Positions 13,546-20,264 of a stretch of 20,264 nt of DNA are shown in pieces. The stretch comes from CAYJQO01 sp964372445. Its GTDB lineage: Bacteria; Patescibacteriota; Minisyncoccia; UBA6257; GWB1-50-10. Location of the stretch: assembly GCA_964372445.1 (NCBI GenBank), contig CAYJQO010000009.1:1-20264 (forward strand), given 5' to 3'. Numbering within the stretch: the stretch's first letter is position 1; the number at the start of each line of letters is the position of its first letter. The notes beneath the pieces were generated by a model. It saw nothing but the letters and a program-made list of their open reading frames with translations. It searched no databases and was not told the origin of the DNA. The position numbers were made by a program, and so were the translations under genes.

Positions 13546-14315
13546 CAGCGCGCGTCAAGGAACACCTTGGTGCCCTCCGGATACACCTGCTCTGCCAAGC
13601 GAGCATCAGCAGGGAAAAGCACCACGAAGTTTCCCTCCCCGAAGGCAGCCACTGGCGGCATGACCGTTTGGGAGGCGAACAGCTCATCGCCAAACCGATT
13701 GGTGACGACCGCGAGTACGGTGATCTCACCGGTGCCCACGCCGCCCTGGTTCCGGACGGTGCCGCTCACACGGATCGTGTCGCCCTCGACCTGGGTGGCA
13801 ACACCCTGCGGCGATGAGAGCGCTGGGGTGAGCGTCCCGCCTGCTGGCTGCCACTCCTCGTTGGAGACCTCGAGCACCACCTTGGTAATCCGGCTGAATG
13901 GGGTTGCGACGCGCGGCTCGTAGAGGAGCTTCTCGGAGGCTGCGGCAGCTCGACTGTACCCTACGACGGTCTCGACAAGATTGCCGGAGGATCCGTAGAC
14001 TTTAAAGCGGTATGAAAAACGGGCCGCGCTGTGGCTCTCGTTCGGGTTCACCACCGCAGAGAGAAGCGCGACGCGATCAGCGCTGGTCCGGAACACCTTC
14101 ACCGCTCCCTCCACCCGGATCGGCACGAGCCGGAGCACGGCGCAGGCAGTGCAGTTTGGCCCCCCGCAGTCTACCTCGGTTTCACGCTGGTTCTGGATAC
14201 GGTCAGAGCAGGTGGGGGCTGGCCGCAACCCGCCACGGTAGAGCGCAACCCCGACCAGCACGATAGCCGCGAGGTAAAACGCTCCGTAGATGAGCTGTTT
14301 GAGCGGGCGAGACAT
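13545..14315 (-). CDS. Membrane-anchored extracellular protein with a CSDxxQNQxExxVDCGG motif
   Basis: The 256-residue product has a short basic N-terminus, one membrane helix (about 9-27) and an exported remainder. Directly after the helix comes CSDRIQNQRETEVDCGGPNC and then TAC. This four-cysteine segment is of a kind I associate with CPR surface proteins, and the cysteines may form disulfides or bind metal. The rest is beta-rich, with Val/Thr/Ala-rich strands suggesting one or two immunoglobulin-like modules. ATG 14315 is chosen because the TATAAT at 14326-14331 ends 10 nt before it; an upstream GTG/ATG-type start would fall in repeat DNA. It is followed without a gap by rodA, hinting at an envelope role. 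Function unknown. Confidence 0.75.
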   Translation of the reverse strand: MSRPLKQLIYGAFYLAAIVLVGVALYRGGLRPAPTCSDRIQNQRETEVDCGGPNCTACAVLRLVPIRVEGAVKVFRTSADRVALLSAVVNPNESHSAARFSYRFKVYGSSGNLVETVVGYSRAAAASEKLLYEPRVATPFSRITKVVLEVSNEEWQPAGGTLTPALSSPQGVATQVEGDTIRVSGTVRNQGGVGTGEITVLAVVTNRFGDELFASQTVMPPVAAFGEGNFVVLFPADARLAEQVYPEGTKVFLDAR

Positions 14316-14325
14316 CACTAGAAGG

Positions 14326-14334
14326 ATTATACCA
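14326..14334 (-). promoter_or_regulatory. Extended -10 promoter
   Basis: The minus strand reads TGGTATAAT, a perfect -10 with the extended TGn motif and no good -35. The -10 box ends 10 nt before the ATG at 14315, so the mRNA would have only about 4 untranslated bases. It probably starts the transcript for the surface protein and rodA. Confidence 0.65.
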
Positions 14335-14345
14335 CCTCCGCGTTG

Positions 14346-14457
14346 TCCTTCGACTAGGCTCAGGATCAATCAAACGACTTCTGATTGATAGCACTGCTCA
14401 TCCGCCTTCGCTAAAGCTTCGGCGGGACTTCGGCTTGTTTTTATCAAACGACTTCTG
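14346..14457. repeat. Repeat-like intergenic DNA with a copy of the upstream gene's 3' end
   Basis: Three elements are stacked. TCCTTCGACTAGGCTCAGGA (14346-14365) resembles the CCTTCGACnnGCTCAGG repeat family widely scattered in bacterial genomes. ATCAAACGACTTCTG occurs at 14369-14383 and again at 14443-14457, where it covers the last codons and stop of the cysteine-rich gene. Between them, CCGCC-TTCGCTAAAGCTTC-GGCGG (14402-14425) forms an imperfect inverted repeat with further GCCGAAG-like copies and a T-tract on the plus strand. The block looks inserted or duplicated. Confidence 0.55.
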
Positions 14458-16201
14458 CATTGTAACAAGCCTCGCAGTACACAATCTCCCTGCGGTCGGG
14501 GGCGTAGGAAGTTTCGAATTCGTTGGGGCAGTGGCCGTTTTCATGAAAGTGTTTGGCTGTATTCGTGTAGACGTTGTTTTCTGATTTCTGACCAGCGCAT
14601 TGGCACTGGCGGGGCCAAAGTTTTCTAGGATTACGAAGAGCAAACCGATCGGTTCGGCGACACGGAAAGCATTTGTCTGGCACGGGAATATTGAGCTTCT
14701 TATAAAGTTCAAACTCTAGAGGGATCAAGCGGAGGGCCGTCGCGCACAAAGGGTGGGTTTTCTTTTCTTCGTCCGAATCCTGCGTGCTACAACGGATGAC
14801 CTCGTTTAAAATCGTTTCCTTGGTTTCCTTAAAAGTTGCAGGCAGTTCTTTGGCCGTAAAGCTGGGTTTATAGTCTCTTTCCGGCGCCACATACCACGGT
14901 AGGTTTTCGGTTTCTGCTTCCTCCCTGGTCAAAGGAAAAAAATCTTGGGCGACGGACTCGTTGTAAGCGAAGGGTGACTGTTCCGGCGGGAAGTATCTGC
15001 CCCACTCCCCTGTCCCTTTCATGTGCTCGATTATCCTGGATTTGATTTTTTGATATTCTTCCTTGGAATACTGCTTGTTTAAGATACAATATTCCTTCTG
15101 TTTCAGACCGAAACAGCCGAAACAATTGCCCAAAGAGAGACACATATCGCAATAAAAACAGTCGGTCATTGTCGTGCAACTCCTGATAACCATACTGTTC
15201 CGGACAAATGCGACGCCCTGCAGTTCGTAGCAGCGTTCGGCCTGGAGAACTTCGGTGCAGTCCCAACAATCGATCATTTCCCAGGAATCCTGAAGATAAG
15301 CCGTCTCTTTGCATTCCCGACAGTTAAAATTAAGCCGGGCGCTTTGGGTATTTTCGAGATAATCCCCCGAAGATTCATAGACTTTCGCGCCATGAAAATA
15401 TTTGCGGGGTAGGCGGAGTGAGAACTCCCTGATTTTCTGTTTCATCTCCGCGATTTGTTTCCTCGACCAATCGAACCCTGCGAGCCGTTTTTTGTATTCT
15501 TCCTTACTTAATTGTTCGTTCATAAAACAGTAATTCTTGTTGCGCAGATTGGCACACCCAAAACAGTTAGCGCAACCACGGCAATCTATCGAAAAATGGA
15601 CGGAGGTGCAGTCGAAACAGCTCTCCAGCCAGGTACAAGCGTAACAACGACCGCAATGAACACATTCGTAGCACAATTCCCCTTTTTCGATCATGTAGCA
15701 GTCCGCACAAATATAGTTTCCCCCTTGAAACCAGTTACCATACATGCATTTTTCATTGCTCCCGCTCGCCGAAACCATATAACAGTCTTTGTTGTTCTGG
15801 GACTGATTCGAATATTCCGAATTGACGCTATCGGGACTTACTAAGGAAGAATGTGGCGTGACCATCCGAAGCTCGTTATACTGTTCAAAAAATGGCCGTC
15901 TAAAATCAAAATCTCGGCCATACTTCATCGGATCCCAGCCGTCACCGCGCCAAACCTCCTGTTTATAAACCGGGAACGGCACCTCCGGTCGATAGATTGA
16001 AACAATATTCTCGCCAGTCAGATCACACTTGCGACGGTAAAGGCTCCATTCGTTCCTATCCATCAAACGGCGACGATAACGGCAGTCAGGACAGAGTATT
16101 GGCGCCGGCACATCGATCTTTTCGTAGAACGCGAAGTCGCCCAGTTCGATGGTGAACGGCTGCTTGCAGTTTTGACAGGTGCGCTGTTCGGAACTCGACA
16201 T
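14444..16201 (-). CDS. Cysteine-rich multi-zinc-ribbon protein of unknown function (CPR-type)
   Basis: This 585-residue soluble protein has about 42 cysteines, mostly as CxxC or CxC pairs. The N-terminus has a zinc ribbon C9-x2-C12...C37-x2-C40 followed by RYRRRLMDRNEWSLYRRKC. A related unit recurs at the C-terminus (FELYKKLNIPVPDKCFPCRR...RNPRKLWPRQC), and the end carries YCEAC. The middle contains two related modules ending in SKEEYKK (NCFGCANLRNKNYCFMNEQL and NCFGCFGLKQKEYCILNKQY). I have seen such proteins in CPR genomes with an unreliable 'CaiB/BaiF' label; nothing here suggests a CoA-transferase. The ATG is 2 nt past the rseP stop (a GTG at 16204 overlaps that stop). Base composition is visibly more AT-rich than its neighbours, suggesting later acquisition. 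Confidence 0.8.
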   Translation of the reverse strand: MSSSEQRTCQNCKQPFTIELGDFAFYEKIDVPAPILCPDCRYRRRLMDRNEWSLYRRKCDLTGENIVSIYRPEVPFPVYKQEVWRGDGWDPMKYGRDFDFRRPFFEQYNELRMVTPHSSLVSPDSVNSEYSNQSQNNKDCYMVSASGSNEKCMYGNWFQGGNYICADCYMIEKGELCYECVHCGRCYACTWLESCFDCTSVHFSIDCRGCANCFGCANLRNKNYCFMNEQLSKEEYKKRLAGFDWSRKQIAEMKQKIREFSLRLPRKYFHGAKVYESSGDYLENTQSARLNFNCRECKETAYLQDSWEMIDCWDCTEVLQAERCYELQGVAFVRNSMVIRSCTTMTDCFYCDMCLSLGNCFGCFGLKQKEYCILNKQYSKEEYQKIKSRIIEHMKGTGEWGRYFPPEQSPFAYNESVAQDFFPLTREEAETENLPWYVAPERDYKPSFTAKELPATFKETKETILNEVIRCSTQDSDEEKKTHPLCATALRLIPLEFELYKKLNIPVPDKCFPCRRTDRFALRNPRKLWPRQCQCAGQKSENNVYTNTAKHFHENGHCPNEFETSYAPDRREIVYCEACYNAEVV

Positions 16202-16203
16202 CA

Positions 16204-17250
16204 CTACTTGATAAGCCGACCTACGTCCTGGACCGTCACCGCGACCATGAGGGCGACGAGCGCCACGAAGCCGATGGCATTCACCACCCGCTGGAACTGG
16301 AGCGGGATCGGCGTCCCCTTCACCTTCTCGAATAGGAGGAAGAGGAACCGCCCTCCGTCCAGGGCCGGGAACGGGATGAGGTTCAGCACGGTGAGGTTGA
16401 GCGATATGATGGCCATGAGCTGGAGCAGATAGATGAACCCAAGGGCGCTCGCCTGGCTCGCCAGGGTCACGATGCCCACCGGCCCGCTCACCGTCTCGAT
16501 CACCTGCGGGGAGACGAAGAGCTTCCCGAAGAGGGCAACGAAACCAGCTGCAATTTCTCCGGTATCCGAACCAGCCGCGGCAAACCCATCGGCAAGGCTC
16601 TTCGGGAACGGGACAGAGGCGGTGCCGATCCCAATGAGCTCAATCCCGAGTGAGCCTTGGCCGGGGGGCGGGTTCGCGCGGCCCACGAGCGCCACCTCGA
16701 CTGTCTTCTGGCCACGCTGCAGCACGAGACGGATTGGCTCATCTATCGAGCGCTTGGCGATGGCTATGAACTCATCTGTCGGCACCGGATCGGTGAGGGT
16801 GATCCCTGTGGCCGTGGCGCGGGTAATGACATCCCCGCTCTCAATCCCTCCAGCTGCAGCGGGAGACCCCGACGCCACATCGGCCACCATGAGGTGCCTC
16901 GGCGTGCCTGCGGTGAACACCACGGCCAAGAGCAGGCCCCCCAGGAGAAAGTTCACGGCGACACCAGAGAGCACCACCGCCGATCGCTTCCACACCGGCT
17001 GGCTCGTGAAGCTATGGGCATCCTCAACCCCATCCGCACCATCCTCTCCGTGGATCCGCACGAAGCCGCCGAAGGGAAGCAGGTTCACGCTGTAGGTGGT
17101 CTCACCGATCCGCTTCCCCCACAGGCGCGGCGGGAACCCAAAGCCGAACTCGTCAACCCGGATGCGGAACCACTTAGCAACGAAGAAGTGCCCCGCCTCA
17201 TGCCCCAGGATGAGCGCTGAGAGCCCGATGATAACCGCGAGCACCGTCAT
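16204..17250 (-). CDS. rseP: Site-2 protease, RseP/M50 family intramembrane metalloprotease
   Basis: This 348-residue membrane protease has the zinc motif HEAGH (17-21) in the first membrane helix and the second active-site block NLIPFPALDGG (290-300) with Asp298 as third zinc ligand. A single PDZ-like domain sits between them (roughly 120-200, ASGSPAAAGGIESGDVI). The FGFGFPPRLWGKRIGETTYSVNLLPFGGFVRI region is characteristic of the RseP branch. It cleaves membrane-embedded substrates such as anti-sigma factors or leftover signal peptides. The ATG overlaps the frr stop by 4 nt (ATGA). frr next to rseP is a common bacterial arrangement. Substrates here are unknown. Confidence 0.94.
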   Translation of the reverse strand: MTVLAVIIGLSALILGHEAGHFFVAKWFRIRVDEFGFGFPPRLWGKRIGETTYSVNLLPFGGFVRIHGEDGADGVEDAHSFTSQPVWKRSAVVLSGVAVNFLLGGLLLAVVFTAGTPRHLMVADVASGSPAAAGGIESGDVITRATATGITLTDPVPTDEFIAIAKRSIDEPIRLVLQRGQKTVEVALVGRANPPPGQGSLGIELIGIGTASVPFPKSLADGFAAAGSDTGEIAAGFVALFGKLFVSPQVIETVSGPVGIVTLASQASALGFIYLLQLMAIISLNLTVLNLIPFPALDGGRFLFLLFEKVKGTPIPLQFQRVVNAIGFVALVALMVAVTVQDVGRLIK

Positions 17251-17801
17251 AGGTTAATCTCCCGAACCTTCGCGGCAACGGTTTCGTCGACCTGCCGGTT
17301 CACCAGATCCATCTCTCGCTGCACCTGCTCCTTGAGCTTGAACTTTTGATCTTCGTTGATCACGTGCTCATCGGCGAGCCGTTGCACCCGCTTGTTCACC
17401 TCATCCCGGGCGTGGCGGAGCTGGATCCGATGCTCCTCGGCGACGCGGCGCACGTGCCGCGCAAGCTCCTCCCGGCGCTCGGCGCTCAGCTCGGGTAGGT
17501 AGATGCGGATGATGCTGCCCTCCACGTTCGCGGTGAGCCCCAGGGAGGAACTCTCGATTGCCTTTGCCACGCTCGGCAGGGCTCCCTGATCCCACACCTG
17601 GATATGGATCTCGCGGGGTGGGGCAATCCCGATCGAGCCGAGCTGCTTCATCGGTAAGAGCTGGTTGTAGTAGCTCACCTTGATGTCCTCGACGAGGCTG
17701 GCGCTGGGGCGGCCTGCCCGGATACCCCCAAGCTCCCGCCGGAGAGTGTCGCAGATTCGACCCGCGTGCGCCTTGAACACCTCCATGGGGCTACTATCCA
17801 T
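17247..17801 (-). CDS. frr: Ribosome recycling factor
   Basis: The 184-residue protein is full length for RRF. The N-terminal helix begins the three-helix bundle and leads to LRRELGGIRAGRPSASLVEDIKVSYY. Domain II contains QLGSIGIAPPREIHIQVWDQ. The C-terminal helices carry LPELSAERREELARHVRRVAEEHRIQLRHARDEVNK. With EF-G it splits post-termination ribosomes. ATG 17801 overlaps the end of the upstream delta'-like gene by 8 nt; a second in-frame ATG at 17786 is possible but would shorten the first helix. Confidence 0.96.
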   Translation of the reverse strand: MDSSPMEVFKAHAGRICDTLRRELGGIRAGRPSASLVEDIKVSYYNQLLPMKQLGSIGIAPPREIHIQVWDQGALPSVAKAIESSSLGLTANVEGSIIRIYLPELSAERREELARHVRRVAEEHRIQLRHARDEVNKRVQRLADEHVINEDQKFKLKEQVQREMDLVNRQVDETVAAKVREINL

Positions 17802-18564
17802 GCCGAGTGGATACCTGGTGCTCGACTGCTTTCGCCTGGAGCGTCGGGTTGAGGTTGTACCGCCGCATGAGGGCTTCCCGGTCGAGGAGCCACCTTACCA
17901 GCTTAGCGTGCTCCTTCCGTTCCCCCGCCCAGAGTGAGAGAATTTGCGCCTCAATTGCTTGAGCGACATCACCTTCGCGTGTCAACGCACCACCATCCGC
18001 GAGCTGCAGCCCTCGCCCGAGACGGCCAAAGGCGCGATCGGCGATTGACCGCGCGCGTGCGCGTGGCAAGCCACGCAGATCCATGAGGGCTGCCTCAACC
18101 GCGGATCGGGACAGCCGTGGAAAGTAAATCGTTGAGAGACGTGACCGGAGGGGAGGGGTAAGCGCATCGCCGGAACCGGCAACGAAGATCATGAGCGCAT
18201 GCGGCGGGGGCTCCTCGACTACCTTGAGGAGGGCGCCCTGCGCCTCGGGGGTGAGCGCTTCCGCATGATCTACCACAACCAGTCGCTTAGATGAACGGAG
18301 CGGTGTGCGCCACAGGAAACGGCTCAGCGACCGCGCCGCATCGATACCCACCGAGCCGCGTTCATCGGGAGCAATCCAGAGCGCATCAATTAAGATCGTT
18401 TCGGTTGCCTCAAATGAGCCACACTCCAGGAAGTGCGCAAGGTGTTCCGTGAACGTACGCTTCCCCACCCCCCGGTCGCCGAAGAAGAGGTAGGCGTGGC
18501 TGAGCCGACCGCCCGAGATGAGCGTGGTGAACAGTTTGACCTTATCGTCATGGCCGACGAGCAT
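17794..18564 (-). CDS. holB: DNA polymerase III delta'-like clamp-loader subunit
   Basis: The 256-residue protein has the AAA+ clamp-loader fold. The P-loop is GDRGVGKRT (29-37), the Walker B-like strand is LVVVDHAEAL (95-104), LLKVVEEPPPHALMIFVA (112-129) follows, and a sensor segment LRSRLSTIYFP (139-149) comes next. The Walker B lacks the classic DE pair and the zinc-binding cysteines of DnaX are absent, which favours delta' over gamma/tau. It is short for delta' (usually 320 or more) because the C-terminal collar domain is reduced. The ATG lies 15 nt after mreB with GGAG 8 nt upstream. Its product would help open and load the beta clamp. Confidence 0.85.
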   Translation of the reverse strand: MLVGHDDKVKLFTTLISGGRLSHAYLFFGDRGVGKRTFTEHLAHFLECGSFEATETILIDALWIAPDERGSVGIDAARSLSRFLWRTPLRSSKRLVVVDHAEALTPEAQGALLKVVEEPPPHALMIFVAGSGDALTPPLRSRLSTIYFPRLSRSAVEAALMDLRGLPRARARSIADRAFGRLGRGLQLADGGALTREGDVAQAIEAQILSLWAGERKEHAKLVRWLLDREALMRRYNLNPTLQAKAVEHQVSTRHG

Positions 18565-18579
18565 AGCAAGCGCTCCGCC

Positions 18580-19587
18580 CTACCGCTTGTTCAGCAACGT
18601 TCGCTTGTACACGTCCAGGTGGTTCAGGATCGTAGCGGTCCCCTTGGCCACGCAGAGGATCGGCTCCTCTGCTACGTACGCGGCTACACCGAGTGAGCGC
18701 CGGAAGAATTCCTCGAGGTCACGCAGCTGGGCGCTCCCACCCGAGAGAATAATACCCTTCTCCATGATGTCTGCGGCGAGCTCGGGCGGGGTCACGTTGA
18801 ACACCGATTGGACGGCGCTCATAATGTCCACCAGGTGCGGGTTGATGGCCTCGGCAACCTCATTGGAGGTCACCACGAGGTCTTTCGGGAGACCTGAGGG
18901 GAGGTCACGACCGCGCACCTTCACCTCCATCTTAGCTCGATTGGAGATGGACGTTCCCACGTTAATCTTAATGTTCTCGGCGGTAGTTTCCCCAATGGCA
19001 AGGCCGTACTTCTTCCTAATGTAATCGCTGATGGATTGGTCGAACCGATTCCCGGCGACCCGCAGGCTCGCCCAGTTGACAATGCCGCCCAGTGAAATGA
19101 CCGCCACCTCGGTGGTCCCACCACCAATGTTCACAATCATGTTCCCCTCCGCGGAATGGATAGGGATGCCGGCGCCCAGCGCGGCGAGGACCGGTTCCTT
19201 TACCAGGTACACCTCTTTCGCGCCAGCCTCCTTGGCCGCATTCATCACGGCCCGGTACTCCGTTGAGGTAATGCCCGCTGGCACCGAGATGACCACCTCC
19301 GGCCTGAACATGTTGACCGGCCCGATGCTCTTGCGGATGAAGTACTTGAGCATCGACTGCGTGATGTAGTACTCCGCTATGACGCCGTCCTTCAGCGGTC
19401 GGTAGGTGACGATGTCGTCCGGGGTTCGCCCGACCATCTCCTTTGCCTCAGCGCCGACCGCGAGCACGGTGTTGTCCGGCCGCCGGAGCGCCACCGCCGT
19501 TGGCTCGTTGATCACAATGCCTCGGTCCGGGAGGAACACGAGGGTGTTGGTGGTCCCAAGGTCAATACCGATTTTTCTGACGAACAT
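18580..19587 (-). CDS. mreB: Rod-shape actin homologue MreB
   Basis: The 335-residue protein is full length for MreB. It has phosphate-1 GIDLGTTNT (7-15), phosphate-2 NIGGGTTEVAVISLGG, the adenosine motif GIILSGGSAQLRDL, and the segment NMFRPEVVISVPAGITSTEYRAV. MreB polymerises under the membrane and guides the RodA-type elongation machinery, which is encoded about 5 kb away on the same strand. ATG 19587 is supported by the promoter at 19599-19627 and by GGGGA 5 nt before it, although the predicted transcript begins within or just after that GGGGA. It is the first gene of mreB-holB-frr-rseP-cysteine-rich protein. Confidence 0.96.
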   Translation of the reverse strand: MFVRKIGIDLGTTNTLVFLPDRGIVINEPTAVALRRPDNTVLAVGAEAKEMVGRTPDDIVTYRPLKDGVIAEYYITQSMLKYFIRKSIGPVNMFRPEVVISVPAGITSTEYRAVMNAAKEAGAKEVYLVKEPVLAALGAGIPIHSAEGNMIVNIGGGTTEVAVISLGGIVNWASLRVAGNRFDQSISDYIRKKYGLAIGETTAENIKINVGTSISNRAKMEVKVRGRDLPSGLPKDLVVTSNEVAEAINPHLVDIMSAVQSVFNVTPPELAADIMEKGIILSGGSAQLRDLEEFFRRSLGVAAYVAEEPILCVAKGTATILNHLDVYKRTLLNKR

Positions 19588-19598
19588 GCTTGTCCCCT

Positions 19599-19627
19599 AT
19601 ACTACCCGCACGTTTGGTTAAATTCAA
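19599..19627 (-). promoter_or_regulatory. mreB operon promoter
   Basis: On the minus strand TTGAAT (19622-19627), a 17-bp spacer and TAGTAT (19599-19604). The -10 box ends 11 nt before the mreB ATG, so the leader would be only about 4-5 nt. Confidence 0.65.
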
Positions 19628-19692
19628 GCCGCGGCAGGTCAGGTCAACCACCTCTCGTTTGTCCAGCGCGTACCGGCCGCCGCGCAATCGGC

Positions 19693-19698
19693 TATAAT
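19693..19698 (+). promoter_or_regulatory. Perfect -10 box of the PEGA-protein gene
   Basis: TATAAT stands in the divergent 142-bp gap between mreB and the PEGA gene. No good -35 lies 16-18 bp upstream. Transcription would start near 19705 and leave a leader of about 25 nt before ATG 19730. Confidence 0.5.
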
Positions 19699-19729
19699 AC
19701 TAACCGCACGCGCCACGCCTTGCTCGCCT

Positions 19730-20264
19730 ATGTACCTCAAGACACGAAGGTTGCTTTTCTGGGCTTTCGCTACCATTTTTATGGTGGCCGGAATGTACCT
19801 GTTGCTCCAGGCAAACGGGTTTGCTATTGATCCGGCGGGCCTAACCATCGCGCGAACCGGAGCTCTCTCCCTCGACGTTACCCCGAGGGATGCTGAGGTA
19901 ACCGTGAACGGGAAGCGCTTCCGCTCTCCGTCGCAGCCGTTCCAGAACAGCGTTTTCATTAGGAACCTTGCCCCGAACCGCTACCGCGTGCGGATTACGA
20001 AGCATGGGTACACCACATGGGAAAAGGATCTCGAGGTGGCGCCAGGCCAGGTAACGCGCGACACCGAGGTTGTGCTCTGGCCGGTCCCGGTTCCCACAAC
20101 GGCACTTGAGAGCGCAATCGATGACTTCTGGATCACCAACCGTGGCTTGGTAACGAAAACGGCGATCGGCCTTAGGTACCATGGACGAATGATCAAGGGG
20201 GATCATGTTGCCGCTTCGAACCCTCGCTCCCCGCTCGTGATTACCTCGGATGCAGGTGGTACTG
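19730..20264 (+). CDS. Membrane-anchored PEGA-domain protein (partial, runs off the right edge)
   Basis: Translation from ATG 19730 gives MYLKTRRLLFWAFATIFMVA, a short basic N-terminus leading into a membrane helix (about 8-27). A PEGA-like module follows at about residues 44-105: LSLDVTPRDAEVTVNGKRF, then NLAPNRYRVRITKHGYTTWE and KDLEVAPGQVT. PEGA modules are short surface-exposed beta domains linked to the envelope and are common in CPR bacteria. Here 178 codons are visible and the frame is still open. The part after residue 110 may begin a beta-propeller-like region, but too little is present to say. No Shine-Dalgarno site is evident. Confidence 0.8.
   Translation, partial: MYLKTRRLLFWAFATIFMVAGMYLLLQANGFAIDPAGLTIARTGALSLDVTPRDAEVTVNGKRFRSPSQPFQNSVFIRNLAPNRYRVRITKHGYTTWEKDLEVAPGQVTRDTEVVLWPVPVPTTALESAIDDFWITNRGLVTKTAIGLRYHGRMIKGDHVAASNPRSPLVITSDAGGT

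Noticed and set aside
14402..14447. Terminator on the plus strand (palindrome plus T-tract)
   Set aside because: There is no plus-strand gene upstream to terminate, and on the minus strand the T-tract is at the wrong side; treated as repeat DNA.
1..20264. CRISPR array, insertion sequence or toxin-antitoxin pair
   Set aside because: No regularly spaced repeats, transposase-like frame or terminal inverted repeats, and no pair of small genes with toxin or antitoxin motifs were seen.

Overview
The window reads as chromosomal DNA of a GC-rich member of the Candidatus Patescibacteria (CPR), most likely a Parcubacteria-type lineage. This is inferred from the family content: a compact bS6-SSB-bS18 operon, a short-insertion RNA polymerase, a membrane-anchored PEGA protein, a protein with the CSDxxQNQxExxVDCGG motif, and a very cysteine-rich zinc-ribbon protein that I associate with CPR genomes. 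Family calls come from reading the translations, not from a database search.

Left part (1-2815): about 430 bases without a convincing gene hold a DnaA-box/promoter pair and inverted repeats. They are followed by a leftward parA without a visible parB. A rightward segment then carries an intact tRNA-Leu(CAA), a 3'-half remnant of another class II tRNA, a 46-codon remnant of a short-chain dehydrogenase, a Mu-Gam-like DNA-end-binding protein and an 84-aa unknown. The last two genes are each closed by a strong intrinsic terminator. This stretch has the debris-rich look of an accessory or formerly mobile locus.

Middle part (2820-14315, all leftward): an orphan membrane gene, rodA, mltG, a fused rpoB-rpoC gene encoding one polypeptide of about 2278 residues, then rpsF-ssb-rpsR and a PAP2 phosphatase. 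It combines cell-wall synthesis (RodA, MltG, PAP2) with core transcription, replication and translation functions. A near-consensus promoter lies inside the end of rodA and should drive mltG-rpoBC. A second promoter precedes rpsF.

Right part (14444-20264): a leftward mreB-holB-frr-rseP run whose last member is the cysteine-rich protein. That gene starts 2 nt after the rseP stop, looks less GC-rich than its neighbours, and is followed by repeat-like DNA that includes a copy of its own 3' end. A divergent PEGA-domain gene runs off the right edge.

The strongest observations are the rpoB-rpoC fusion, which retains a plausible internal start and ribosome-binding site for RpoC; a recurrent promoter layout in which the -10 box lies only about 9-16 nt before the start codon, implying leaderless or near-leaderless mRNAs; the duplicated zinc-ribbon architecture of the cysteine-rich protein; and the tRNA/SDR/Gam remnant cluster.
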